A stretch of DNA of 40,746 nt. Origin: Oscillospiraceae bacterium. Lineage in GTDB: Bacteria; Bacillota; Clostridia; UBA1212; UBA1255. The notes under the pieces were generated by a model that saw only the letters and a list, made by a program, of their open reading frames with translations, had not been told where the DNA came from and did not search any database. The stretch spans positions 1 to 40,746 of the forward strand of contig SVJB01000017.1 in NCBI GenBank assembly GCA_015069185.1, read 5' to 3'. Position numbers and translations under genes: made by a program. Positions 8,699 to 16,663 of this stretch are shown one piece after another (positions within the stretch are counted from its first letter, which is position 1; the number at the start of each line of letters is the position of its first letter).

Positions 8699-10171
8699 TT
8701 ATTCAATAGGTAACCTCACGGTAAATGTGCTGCCCTCTCCCAATTTACTTATCACACTGACACTGCCTCCGTGTACCTCGGCAATCTTCTGTACAAACGC
8801 AAGGCCAAGGCCAGTAGATGTCTCGCCGTCTGCGTCCTGAACACGAGATTTATCACCTTTATAGAAACGACGGAAAATTTTATTAATTTCTGACTCTGCA
8901 ATACCAATGCCGTTATCCGTCACCTGTATCAATGCATAACGACTCGCCGCATTACCGTCAGTTGTTTCCCTTTGTATATTTACTTTTATAAAGCCACCTG
9001 TCCTTCCATATTTATACGCATTCGATATAAGATTTATTATCAGACGGCTGAGAAGTGTAATATCGGCTTTAACGAATATGCCCTCCGCCTTTTCACAGGT
9101 AAGTGTTATATCTTTACTACCTGCAGCCTCCATATCACAGCAAATCTCATCAACAAAGGAACCTAAATCAATACTCTCAAAGTTAAGCTTCTGGGTGCCC
9201 TGCTCTAAGCGCGTAAAACTGAGCAACTGAGAAATCACCAATGTCATGCGTTTGCTTTGTCTATCAATTACCTCTAAACACTCCACATAATCCTCATTTG
9301 AGCGAGGTTCACTCAGCGCATACTCGCATTGAGCAGAGATAATAGCTGTGGGTGTGCGTAGTTCATGAGAGCTGTCAGATGTAAATGCTTTCTCGCTCTC
9401 AAAAGATGTCTGCAGACGCTCAAGCATAGTATTATATGTGTCTGCCAGCATGTGCAGTTCATCAGTACCCGGACCGATATCTACACGTTTACTGAGGTCA
9501 TCACCACGGCTTATAGTTTGAGCAGTTCTGACAATGGCACCAAACGGCTTAAACAGTCCGCGAGTTATGACATAACCCAATATTCCGGCCAGTAAAATGG
9601 CAAGCGGCAGTATAATAAACGCAGCCTTTACAATGCTACCTGTAGTCCCGTGAAAAGCAGTGCCGGTATCCTGTGTGACTCCCACTAAAGTAAAATTCAC
9701 TGTTATATTCTTATCTGTCAGGCTTAATGCTCTTGTATATGCATAATATGATGTATCATTAAATATTACATGAGTAATTTTACCGGGAACCAAATCTATA
9801 TCTGTAAAATCATAATCAGGGTCTTGTCCTATTAATATCTCTCCGGATGGAGAAAAAATAAACATTTTCACACCATTTTTGGCACTGATATACGCATCAT
9901 CAACAGATAAGCTACCTATCTGTCCGTCATCAAACCTGAAAACAATATCTCCGTCTTCATGTACTTCTCCAATATCGTCTTCGTCGATAATATCAAAGTC
10001 AATATTATCCACATCTTCCTCTACTAATAAAACAAGCTTATCCTTTACATCAGCATCAACCACACGTCCGGATATGTGCACCATAAAGAGTAACATCGTA
10101 GCTACAATGAAAATAGTACTCAAAGTATAGAATAGCGTTATTTTAAATTTAATAGATAATTGCTTTTTCAT
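8699..10171 (-). CDS. Sensor histidine kinase (HAMP, HisKA, HATPase)
   Basis: A 490-residue membrane kinase. TM1 is at about residues 10-32, the extracytoplasmic sensor at about 33-182, TM2 at about 183-204 and HAMP at about 205-255. The H-box SHELRTP has phospho-acceptor His269. The ATP lid motifs are N-box Asn384, DNGIGI (419-424) and STGLGLAFV. The sensor is notable for a very acidic stretch (residues 51-75, 14 of 25 Asp/Glu) that could bind cations or cationic peptides. It lies 15 bases behind the response regulator gene and is cotranscribed with it. The stimulus is unknown. Confidence 0.95.
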   Translation of the reverse strand: MKKQLSIKFKITLFYTLSTIFIVATMLLFMVHISGRVVDADVKDKLVLLVEEDVDNIDFDIIDEDDIGEVHEDGDIVFRFDDGQIGSLSVDDAYISAKNGVKMFIFSPSGEILIGQDPDYDFTDIDLVPGKITHVIFNDTSYYAYTRALSLTDKNITVNFTLVGVTQDTGTAFHGTTGSIVKAAFIILPLAILLAGILGYVITRGLFKPFGAIVRTAQTISRGDDLSKRVDIGPGTDELHMLADTYNTMLERLQTSFESEKAFTSDSSHELRTPTAIISAQCEYALSEPRSNEDYVECLEVIDRQSKRMTLVISQLLSFTRLEQGTQKLNFESIDLGSFVDEICCDMEAAGSKDITLTCEKAEGIFVKADITLLSRLIINLISNAYKYGRTGGFIKVNIQRETTDGNAASRYALIQVTDNGIGIAESEINKIFRRFYKGDKSRVQDADGETSTGLGLAFVQKIAEVHGGSVSVISKLGEGSTFTVRLPIE

Positions 10172-10186
10172 TTATCTCCTCATAAA

Positions 10187-10855
10187 TCAATCTCTCAGAA
10201 TGTATCCGCTGCCTCGCACAGTATGTATGAGCTTTACCTCAAAATCATCATCAATCTTGCGGCGCAGATATCTAATATAAACTAAAACTGCACCTGGATC
10301 ACCTTCAAAATCAAGATTCCACAAATTATTCTCTATCTGTTGCCGTGAAACAACGCGACCTTTGTTGCGGATCAAATATTCTAAAAGTGCATATTCCTTA
10401 GGTGATAACGAGATTTCTTTGCCGGCCCTGGTTACAATATGGGAAGAAGTATCCACACTTAAATCTCCCGCTGTGAAAACACAAGTAGGATTTGAAGTGG
10501 TCTTGCGTCCAAACACTCTCAATCTGGCACTGAGTTCTTCCAGTGAAAAAGGCTTTACCAGATAATCATTGGCTCCGCTGTCGAGTCCTGTCACCTTATC
10601 GCTGACAGTATCCTTGGCAGTAAGTAGTAGTACCGGGGTCAGGTTGCCTTGCTGTCTCAGCCGACGCAGCACAGTAAGTCCATCCATCACAGGCATCATA
10701 ATATCAAGCACAACTGCATCGTATTCACCGCATACTATATAGTCATATGCATCCTGCCCATTGTACACACTGTCTACACTGTGCCCTTGCCCTTTGAGAG
10801 TCTTTGCTATTATGTTGTTTAAATCTTTTTCATCATCACAAATAAGAATCCGCAT
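10187..10855 (-). CDS. OmpR/PhoB-family response regulator
   Basis: A 222-residue regulator. The receiver has Asp7/Asp8, phospho-acceptor Asp51 (VVLDIMMP) and Lys81; the C-terminal winged helix ends in YLRRKIDDDFE and HTVRGSGYILRD. I choose ATG 10855 (MRILICDDEK) because AGGTGA stands just before it. An in-frame ATG nine codons upstream would put that site inside the gene. The partner kinase follows directly. Targets are unknown. Confidence 0.94.
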   Translation of the reverse strand: MRILICDDEKDLNNIIAKTLKGQGHSVDSVYNGQDAYDYIVCGEYDAVVLDIMMPVMDGLTVLRRLRQQGNLTPVLLLTAKDTVSDKVTGLDSGANDYLVKPFSLEELSARLRVFGRKTTSNPTCVFTAGDLSVDTSSHIVTRAGKEISLSPKEYALLEYLIRNKGRVVSRQQIENNLWNLDFEGDPGAVLVYIRYLRRKIDDDFEVKLIHTVRGSGYILRD

Positions 10856-10878
10856 ATAAATCACCTGTGGAAAAGGTA

Positions 10879-10901
10879 TCATATGCGGATAAATATGTCA
10901 A
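10879..10901 (-). promoter_or_regulatory. Putative promoter of the two-component operon
   Basis: TTGACA on the minus strand (10896-10901) is followed 17 bp later by TACCTT, a poor -10 box. The weak -10 fits a regulated, perhaps autoregulated, promoter. Confidence 0.35.
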
Positions 10902-10973
10902 GAAATTACTGTGTTGTATGGTGGGGTAAAGAGTAAAGTTTTAACTCTTTTTAATTTTATAATATAGAGGTAT

Positions 10974-11200
10974 AAAAATTCAAAAAATGCCACCTGTTTT
11001 TGAATATAACAGCTGAATAATTCAAAAAATGCCACCTGTTTTTGAATATAACAGCCGAATAATTCAAAAAACACCACTTGTTTTTGAGTACAGCAGCCGA
11101 ATAATTCAAAAAATGCCACCTGTTTTTGAGTACAGCAGCCGAAAAATTCAAAAAACGCCACTCGTTTTTGAGTACAGCAGCCGAATAATTCAAAAATTCA
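10974..11200. repeat. 42-bp tandem palindromic repeats, cluster B
   Basis: Five full units and the start of a sixth repeat at exactly 42 bp (conserved C at 10981, 11023, 11065, 11107, 11149 and 11191). Each has TTCAAAAA and TTTTTGA(A/G) arms around a variable 10-nt loop (for example ATGCCACCTG, then ACACCACTTG or ACGCCACTCG), then a TACAGCAGCCG spacer. Spacers are conserved, not unique. The minus-strand frame gives a 14-residue repeat (L-K-N-R-W-H-F-L-N-Y-S-A-A-V) that lines up with the one in cluster A (L-K-K-R-H-R-F-L-N-F-x-V-V-L). Confidence 0.9.
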
Positions 11201-11205
11201 GATAT

Positions 11206-11245
11206 AAAAAAATCTACCATGCCCCAAAAACGGTTCTATGGTAGA
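11206..11245 (-). terminator. Terminator of the GH2-AraC operon
   Basis: On the minus strand, TCTACCAT (11245-11238) pairs with ATGGTAGA (11220-11213), followed by seven T's. It lies 35 bases after the AraC stop codon and just before repeat cluster B. Confidence 0.8.
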
Positions 11246-11280
11246 AATACAAATAATAATTGTGTGCCACTTGACGCATC

Positions 11281-12102
11281 TTACTTCTCTGACCCAGGCG
11301 ATACTCCAAAGTTCTTACGGTAAGCCTTATAAAAACATGAATAATCAGTATATCCACATATGCGTGCCACTTCGCCGGAAGCCTTTCCTGATTTTAACAA
11401 CAAGTGGGCCTTGAGCAGCCTCTTAAGCTGAATATACTGATAAACGGAAGAACCCAGACGCTGCTTGAAGATTCGATTGAGCTGTGATGGGCTCAAGAAG
11501 AATTGACGTGCTATATCCTCGATATTAAGTTTCTCACCCAGATTATCATTAATGTATTTAACAATTTTATCAACGGCATCTTCTTCCTTATCAAGTACAG
11601 TCTTAGACAGACGATTATATTCACATCTGATCTCATACAGTAGCGGAAAGAGATATGCCAGCATAGTGAGACGCTGAACTTGCGGGTCGGTACTGGTTGA
11701 GTGCATTGCGTTCATATAAGCCCATAACTGTTTAGACTTTTCTTTGTCCACAGATATTAGATTCTTTTCGCCAAAAGGTCTATTGAAGAAAGGCTCCAGA
11801 AGTAAACCATCCGGATCCATAATCTTTACCAGTTCGGGAGTAAAGTGAACCACTTCCCTTTCGTAAGGCATCTTCGTGATAAGATTAAGCGAGTGAGCCT
11901 CTCCTTGTCCTAAGATTAATATAGTGGGTCCCTTAAGCTCATACCGCGTACCCTCTACCTGAAAATAACAGTTTCCTGAAATAAAACCATAAATCTCGCA
12001 ATACGGGTCAACATGAAAAAAGAAATTATTTTCATCAGGAAATTGGTTTAGCTCATGATGATACTCCAAATCTTGTGATCTATATTGATACTTAAAGTCC
12101 AT
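11281..12102 (-). CDS. AraC-family transcriptional regulator with cupin sensor
   Basis: A 273-residue regulator. The N-terminal cupin-like ligand domain is at about 1-165, and two helix-turn-helix motifs span about 175-273 (INDNLGEKLNIEDIARQFFLS, then the GEVARICGYTDYSCFYKAYRKNFG recognition region). It begins five bases after the GH2 stop codon with GGAG, so it is the second gene of that operon. It is likely to sense the glycan product and activate the GH2 promoter, where a pair of direct repeats is visible (15188-15238). Confidence 0.92.
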   Translation of the reverse strand: MDFKYQYRSQDLEYHHELNQFPDENNFFFHVDPYCEIYGFISGNCYFQVEGTRYELKGPTILILGQGEAHSLNLITKMPYEREVVHFTPELVKIMDPDGLLLEPFFNRPFGEKNLISVDKEKSKQLWAYMNAMHSTSTDPQVQRLTMLAYLFPLLYEIRCEYNRLSKTVLDKEEDAVDKIVKYINDNLGEKLNIEDIARQFFLSPSQLNRIFKQRLGSSVYQYIQLKRLLKAHLLLKSGKASGEVARICGYTDYSCFYKAYRKNFGVSPGSEK

Positions 12103-12106
12103 ATTC

Positions 12107-15100
12107 TCAGCTCCTGTAGATTAATGTATATTTATATGTTACTCCACCGCATATTATAGTCAACATGGCTCCATCTGTTATATAGTAAACAGTTGCCACA
12201 TCGCCTGTAGATACACTGGCCTTGCTACCATCAGATAAACCAAGTGCTGTAATAAACTCTTCTTTTGATATTACAACAGCTGGGTCGTACGGTACTGTTA
12301 TCGTTTTATTTATCTCATCTACTTCGTATTCAGTATTGAAGCTCCACGCATCCGTCATCACTTCATATATGGAGACCCAGTTACCAACAGATACAGATAT
12401 AACATGAATTCTCACAAATCTCGCCATTATCATATCAAATGAATCTGCAACTATACCACCTTGTGTATTTTCAGATCTGTCTACAGCAACAGTGTAATTC
12501 TCACCATCAAGGCTTGTCTCAATTATATACTTGTATATGCGTGCCTGATACCATTTTATAGATATACTTGATATATGGCGAATCTGTCCGTAATCAATAA
12601 CTATGTCTGTAGGATAGCCGGTAGGCCCCGCCCAACGTGTTTGCAAGCTGCCATCCATCATATTTTCAGGTGGATTACCCACCTCTGATGCTGCAACTGT
12701 TATGGAAAACAGCATCTCCGGACTCACCTGTGTGAATGTATACATAGCAGTAGTCTTGCCATCTTGTGCCGTAACCAGTAGCTGCATACCAAGCTCAATA
12801 TTACCTGTGAAAATATCTGTAACACCATCTGCCGCTCTTACCTGTAATGTAGCACCTTCATCTGCCTGAACGTATTCACCAATCCTTGCCACCTCTATAT
12901 CGCCAACCAAACCAATTTGTTTCTTTTCTTTATGAATATGAAGTAACTCAGATGCTATTGATGTATCCGCACGCTTGTTCACAGACATAATCAACCGGTC
13001 TGACACCTTCTCACCATTAAAGTCTCCAACAGCCTCAATAACGTGTGTACCATAACCAAGCGCCTGATCCCAATGCCACAGGAAAACATTTGTGAGTCGG
13101 TTGTCACGAGCATAGAGGGTCCCAATCATCTTATCGTCTACATAGAGCGTTACGGAGCTACAGTTGGAGTATACTTTGAAGTATGTAGGCTCCGTGTATC
13201 GTGTAGTATTATTCTTTCCGGTGATATACAGTACCGGAATATCTTTCCTCCATGTTGCTTTGTAAATATAGAAAGAATCTTTTCTAATGCTTCTATCCCT
13301 TGTGACTAAGCCCTTTGTATTAACACCCGGCTTAGTTGCCTCATCGCGGTTGTCTGCACTAAAGTCAAACATATTCCACACAAAAGTTCCCCACAGATAG
13401 TCAAGATCCTCTATCTGCTTGAGCCATGTCTCATGACAGTATGCCTGATACTCCTCCGGCTGGATCTTAAGAGTAGTAAGACCTGCAGTAAAGTCATCTG
13501 TGTGCTGGTAGATACTACCACCGATACCGTACTCTGAGATGCCTACAGGTCGCTTAAGTACATCCTTATAATAGCCGGCAGATGCCAAAGACTGAATGTA
13601 ATGTGGTCCATGCCTTTTTGAATCAGCAGTCACCTCATCGCCGCTCATACCCTCATAAAAGAATTGAGCACGAGCCAACAAGCCGCCGGCTGCAGGATAT
13701 GTATTCCACCCAAGCAAATCGCCTGCCATTAATTCTCCTTCTTCGGAAAAAGTAGCGCCTACAGTAAGCCTGGTTGCATCAAGTGTATGAGCCAGTTTAT
13801 TCAGTTCTGCTACAAATGGCACCATAACATCATGTCTGGCCTTCTGCGCCTCATTGAAAAGTCCCCAAAAAAATACAGATGGTCTATTATATTGTTGTCT
13901 GATCATCTCAGTCAGCTGGTTTCTGGTTGTTTCCATAAATTGTCTGAGAGTTGCGTCAGGAGCATCATATGTACCGGAACCACCGAAACTGTTTACAAAT
14001 GGAATCTCAGCATATACAACCAAACCGTATTTATCACACAAATCATACGTATAATGACTATGTGGATAATGAGATAACCTGACAACATTAGCTCCCACCT
14101 CATAGAGAAGCGCAAAGCTCTTTGTGATTTCGTTTTGTCTAACGGCATTTCCCATATTCTCAAAATCCTGATGCATTGCCACACCACGAAGCGGATATGA
14201 TTTGCCGTTAAGGAAGAAGCCTTTCTCTTTATCCACGCCATATGTTCTAAAACCTGTATAGCTGGTATTTTGATCCAGCTCCACACCGTTTTCACAAACA
14301 GAAACATCAACCTGATAGCGATACGGGTCTGTCAAGCCTGCCCATAGACGAGGACTATCTATATGTATTGTTTCGGAAATATTCTTATCTTCGCCTGGCT
14401 GAATGGTGTATTCACCGATAATTGTATCAATAATTCGGTCAGAGCACATTTTATCCGGATCAAAACGAATAATCCCCTCCATATATTTACGCTCAATATC
14501 ACTGACAAAAAATGTCTTTGGAGTCCTAAGCGTGATAACAACACTAACAGTCCTTGCCGTCTGTGAATCATTAACAATCTTTGTATTAATGCGAAGATCT
14601 GCTGACTTTTCCGATACATTTTCAGGTGTCAGGTATACGCCGCCGGCACCATTATCCATTTTGTCAATGTGAATACTATCTGTGAAAATCAGAGACACAT
14701 TACGGTAAATACCTCCGAAAAAAGTAAAATCGCCGCTTATAGGTGCCACAGTACCGTCACCTTTGTTGCTTACAAGAACTGTAAACACATTTTCCTGTTC
14801 TGTGCTGATATGATCAGTAATATCAAAACGGAAAGTTGTGTAACCTCCGCTGTGTCTGCCTATAAGAATGTCATTAATATAGAACTCCATCTTTGCGTTA
14901 ACGCCTTGAAATTCGATATATAAACGTCTGTTCTGTATGCTATCAGCAGATACATTTATAGTTCTCTGATACTTTCCCGTACCGCGAAAATAATCGCTGC
15001 CCCCATCTTGTCCGTCAAGAGCATTCCACGTGTGTGGGAGATTTATTTGCTCCCAATCTGTATCAATTTCTCTTTGAAACAGCCAATTATCATTTATTAA

Positions 15101-15151
15101 TACTACCTCATGTCTTTTATCAACAAGTAAGTCCTGTGTATCTATTTGCAT
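12107..15151 (-). CDS. Glycoside hydrolase family 2 (beta-galactosidase-like) with C-terminal discoidin domain
   Basis: A 1014-residue enzyme from ATG 15151, chosen because GGAG stands 8 bases before it; a TTG five codons upstream is less likely. The GH2 sugar-binding jelly roll (about 20-165) and immunoglobulin-like domain (about 170-305) precede a TIM barrel. The acid/base is Glu434 (LFNEAQ) and the nucleophile Glu540 (GISEYG). An Ig-like region, a discoidin/F5-8C type carbohydrate-binding domain (about 825-935) and a short beta domain follow. No signal peptide is visible, so it should act in the cytoplasm on imported oligosaccharides. Beta-galactosidase is the default reading; glucuronidase or mannosidase activity cannot be ruled out. 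Confidence 0.88.
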   Translation of the reverse strand: MQIDTQDLLVDKRHEVVLINDNWLFQREIDTDWEQINLPHTWNALDGQDGGSDYFRGTGKYQRTINVSADSIQNRRLYIEFQGVNAKMEFYINDILIGRHSGGYTTFRFDITDHISTEQENVFTVLVSNKGDGTVAPISGDFTFFGGIYRNVSLIFTDSIHIDKMDNGAGGVYLTPENVSEKSADLRINTKIVNDSQTARTVSVVITLRTPKTFFVSDIERKYMEGIIRFDPDKMCSDRIIDTIIGEYTIQPGEDKNISETIHIDSPRLWAGLTDPYRYQVDVSVCENGVELDQNTSYTGFRTYGVDKEKGFFLNGKSYPLRGVAMHQDFENMGNAVRQNEITKSFALLYEVGANVVRLSHYPHSHYTYDLCDKYGLVVYAEIPFVNSFGGSGTYDAPDATLRQFMETTRNQLTEMIRQQYNRPSVFFWGLFNEAQKARHDVMVPFVAELNKLAHTLDATRLTVGATFSEEGELMAGDLLGWNTYPAAGGLLARAQFFYEGMSGDEVTADSKRHGPHYIQSLASAGYYKDVLKRPVGISEYGIGGSIYQHTDDFTAGLTTLKIQPEEYQAYCHETWLKQIEDLDYLWGTFVWNMFDFSADNRDEATKPGVNTKGLVTRDRSIRKDSFYIYKATWRKDIPVLYITGKNNTTRYTEPTYFKVYSNCSSVTLYVDDKMIGTLYARDNRLTNVFLWHWDQALGYGTHVIEAVGDFNGEKVSDRLIMSVNKRADTSIASELLHIHKEKKQIGLVGDIEVARIGEYVQADEGATLQVRAADGVTDIFTGNIELGMQLLVTAQDGKTTAMYTFTQVSPEMLFSITVAASEVGNPPENMMDGSLQTRWAGPTGYPTDIVIDYGQIRHISSISIKWYQARIYKYIIETSLDGENYTVAVDRSENTQGGIVADSFDMIMARFVRIHVISVSVGNWVSIYEVMTDAWSFNTEYEVDEINKTITVPYDPAVVISKEEFITALGLSDGSKASVSTGDVATVYYITDGAMLTIICGGVTYKYTLIYRS

Positions 15152-15187
15152 AATTATTTCTCCCAAGTGTGTTTGTCATATTATTTT

Positions 15188-15238
15188 CACATACACAATG
15201 TGCAATCACAATTGTTAATTATAGCATACACATTGCAA
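15188..15238 (-). promoter_or_regulatory. GH2 promoter with paired direct repeats
   Basis: On the minus strand an extended -10 (TGCTATAAT, TATAAT at 15223-15218) has no good -35 box. It is flanked by two similar elements: TTGCAATGTGTATG (15238-15225) upstream and TTGCACATTGTGTATG (15205-15190) downstream. The missing -35 and the repeats suit control by the AraC protein encoded at the end of the operon. Confidence 0.5.
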
Positions 15239-15372
15239 AAATGCGCATCATTAATCAAAAATAGTCCTCCTCATGGATACTGATCGAGGTCGATGTTGTT
15301 GTAGGACTAATCTCTTCTATATTGATCTTTATTTCTTTCCCTCGGATCGCCAATCGATGATACAGGACTTAA

Positions 15373-15549
15373 AGAGCGTATCAGCACAATAATATTAAAG
15401 ATCTGGCCAATATAAAACTACCATTTGAGCGTTGGGTATATAATCCTCTCGTATTACTCGGAATTATTACTGTAACTCTGATGATTGCAGATATCGCAGT
15501 ACGCAGGCTCAAATGGAGTGATATTAAAAATATTTTTATTCGCAAATAA
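15373..15549 (+). pseudogene. C-terminal remnant of a membrane protein
   Basis: After an in-frame stop at 15370-15372, a 58-codon frame ends with a hydrophobic helix (LVLLGIITVTLMIADIAVRR) and a Lys-rich tail before TAA 15547. This resembles the last helix of large VWA or glutamine-amidotransferase-like membrane proteins of Clostridia, where a D-I-A-x-R-R end is common. Sequence to the left (15260-15370) has broken frames. The rest of the gene is gone, so this is a deletion scar between the GH2 and esterase operons. Confidence 0.55.
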
Positions 15550-15558
15550 CGCTATGAC

Positions 15559-15588
15559 AATGATTGTTGGCGTCCGGCCACAATCATT
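15559..15588. terminator. Inverted repeat at the end of the esterase operon
   Basis: AATGATTGT (15559-15567) pairs with ACAATCATT (15580-15588), extended by three G-C pairs past a bulged T. It overlaps the stop codon of the minus-strand esterase. There is no clear T run, so intrinsic termination is uncertain; mRNA 3'-end protection is an alternative. Confidence 0.45.
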
Positions 15589-16663
15589 TCTCCCAATCAA
15601 TCATACAAGACAAGATGTTCATAGCATATATTCTGGACAGCCAGTCATTTGGGTGATTAATATTGTTGCCTGAAGTGGCTATGAAGTCTTTTGTCTTTAA
15701 TATCTCACTGTGCATATCAAATACACTGGCAAAGGCAACGTCCGGGATCTGCGAGAATTCTATTGCATATTCCTTCTGTTTTTTAAGGAATCCGCCATCA
15801 CTGTTTGCCACCATACAGCCAATAACGATAAAATTGCAATTAGGATTCTTGCTTAGTGTACTATCAATGATTTTCTGCATATTTGCTCTAACTTCTTTAG
15901 GATCACGGTCGCCATCATTCATACCAAATGACACTACAACAAGATCCGGTTCTATATCAGCGCAATTTTCCATACAAGTATTTGCGCCCCATACAGAATC
16001 CATACCGCTAACTGCAGTCATATGCATATCAACCTCAGCATCGAAATATTTTTCGATTGTGATTTTCACCAAATCTGATAACGCGGGCAAGTACGGCTCT
16101 CTTTCGTGTTTACCACTGGAATCAAGTCCTGTGAAAATACTGTCGCCAAAGAAAACAGCCTTTAATTTCTTTTCTTTTTCTAACTTTGACAATACATTTA
16201 CTAATCTTTCCGGCTGATATTCAGGTATTATTCCTTTATAATCATTCTTGTTATAACGATATGTGATAGAAATCTGTTTTTCATATAAAAAGGCTTCTAT
16301 GCAATAAAGTGCATCTCCAAAGCGAGATCTTTGCAGTTCGTCCATCGCAGGATATTGCTCGATATACTCACCTGCTTCATTCTTACCATGTATATCATTT
16401 TGGGTAAAAAATGGAATAGCCGACCCGGGCAACCATGTAATAACATTTGTGCCCCTCTCCCATTTATAGTCCACACCCTCAGTATACTCTTTTTGAAGAT
16501 AAACATCCTTAACAGATATAATCTCTTCAGGCACAAACATAGTGCGTGAATTCACTGCGCCATCTTCTCGTACAATCATACAAATGCTTTCATTGTACAT
16601 AACATCCTGAAGCCAGAATGGCTCAACCAGCCGCTTTAAGTCTTCCTTATTAATTTCATTCAT
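15584..16663 (-). CDS. SGNH/GDSL-type esterase, two-domain
   Basis: A 359-residue cytoplasmic protein. An N-terminal beta-rich domain (about 1-150) precedes an SGNH hydrolase domain. Block I is FFGDSIFTG with Ser175, block II is around the Gly in AVSGMDS, block III is FGMND with Asn249, and block V is NHPND with His337. The Asp usually found three residues before the catalytic His is Asn334 here, so Asp340 or another residue may serve. This layout is common in carbohydrate esterases that remove acetyl groups. It overlaps the GH99-like gene by 8 bases (ATGAATGA), so the pair is translationally coupled and probably acts on the same glycan. Confidence 0.82.
   Translation of the reverse strand: MNEINKEDLKRLVEPFWLQDVMYNESICMIVREDGAVNSRTMFVPEEIISVKDVYLQKEYTEGVDYKWERGTNVITWLPGSAIPFFTQNDIHGKNEAGEYIEQYPAMDELQRSRFGDALYCIEAFLYEKQISITYRYNKNDYKGIIPEYQPERLVNVLSKLEKEKKLKAVFFGDSIFTGLDSSGKHEREPYLPALSDLVKITIEKYFDAEVDMHMTAVSGMDSVWGANTCMENCADIEPDLVVVSFGMNDGDRDPKEVRANMQKIIDSTLSKNPNCNFIVIGCMVANSDGGFLKKQKEYAIEFSQIPDVAFASVFDMHSEILKTKDFIATSGNNINHPNDWLSRIYAMNILSCMIDWEK

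Noticed and set aside
10974-11200. CRISPR array
   Set aside because: Units are tandem 42-bp copies whose spacer parts are conserved too. There are no unique spacers and no cas genes nearby.
10898-11220. Overlapping repeat-peptide frames on both strands in cluster B
   Set aside because: Three different frames are open only because the period is a multiple of three. None has a good ribosome site, and one starts inside the terminator hairpin of the AraC operon.
15663-16217. 184-residue + strand frame opposite the SGNH esterase
   Set aside because: It is an antisense shadow. The minus-strand frame has the SGNH blocks and a coupled start.
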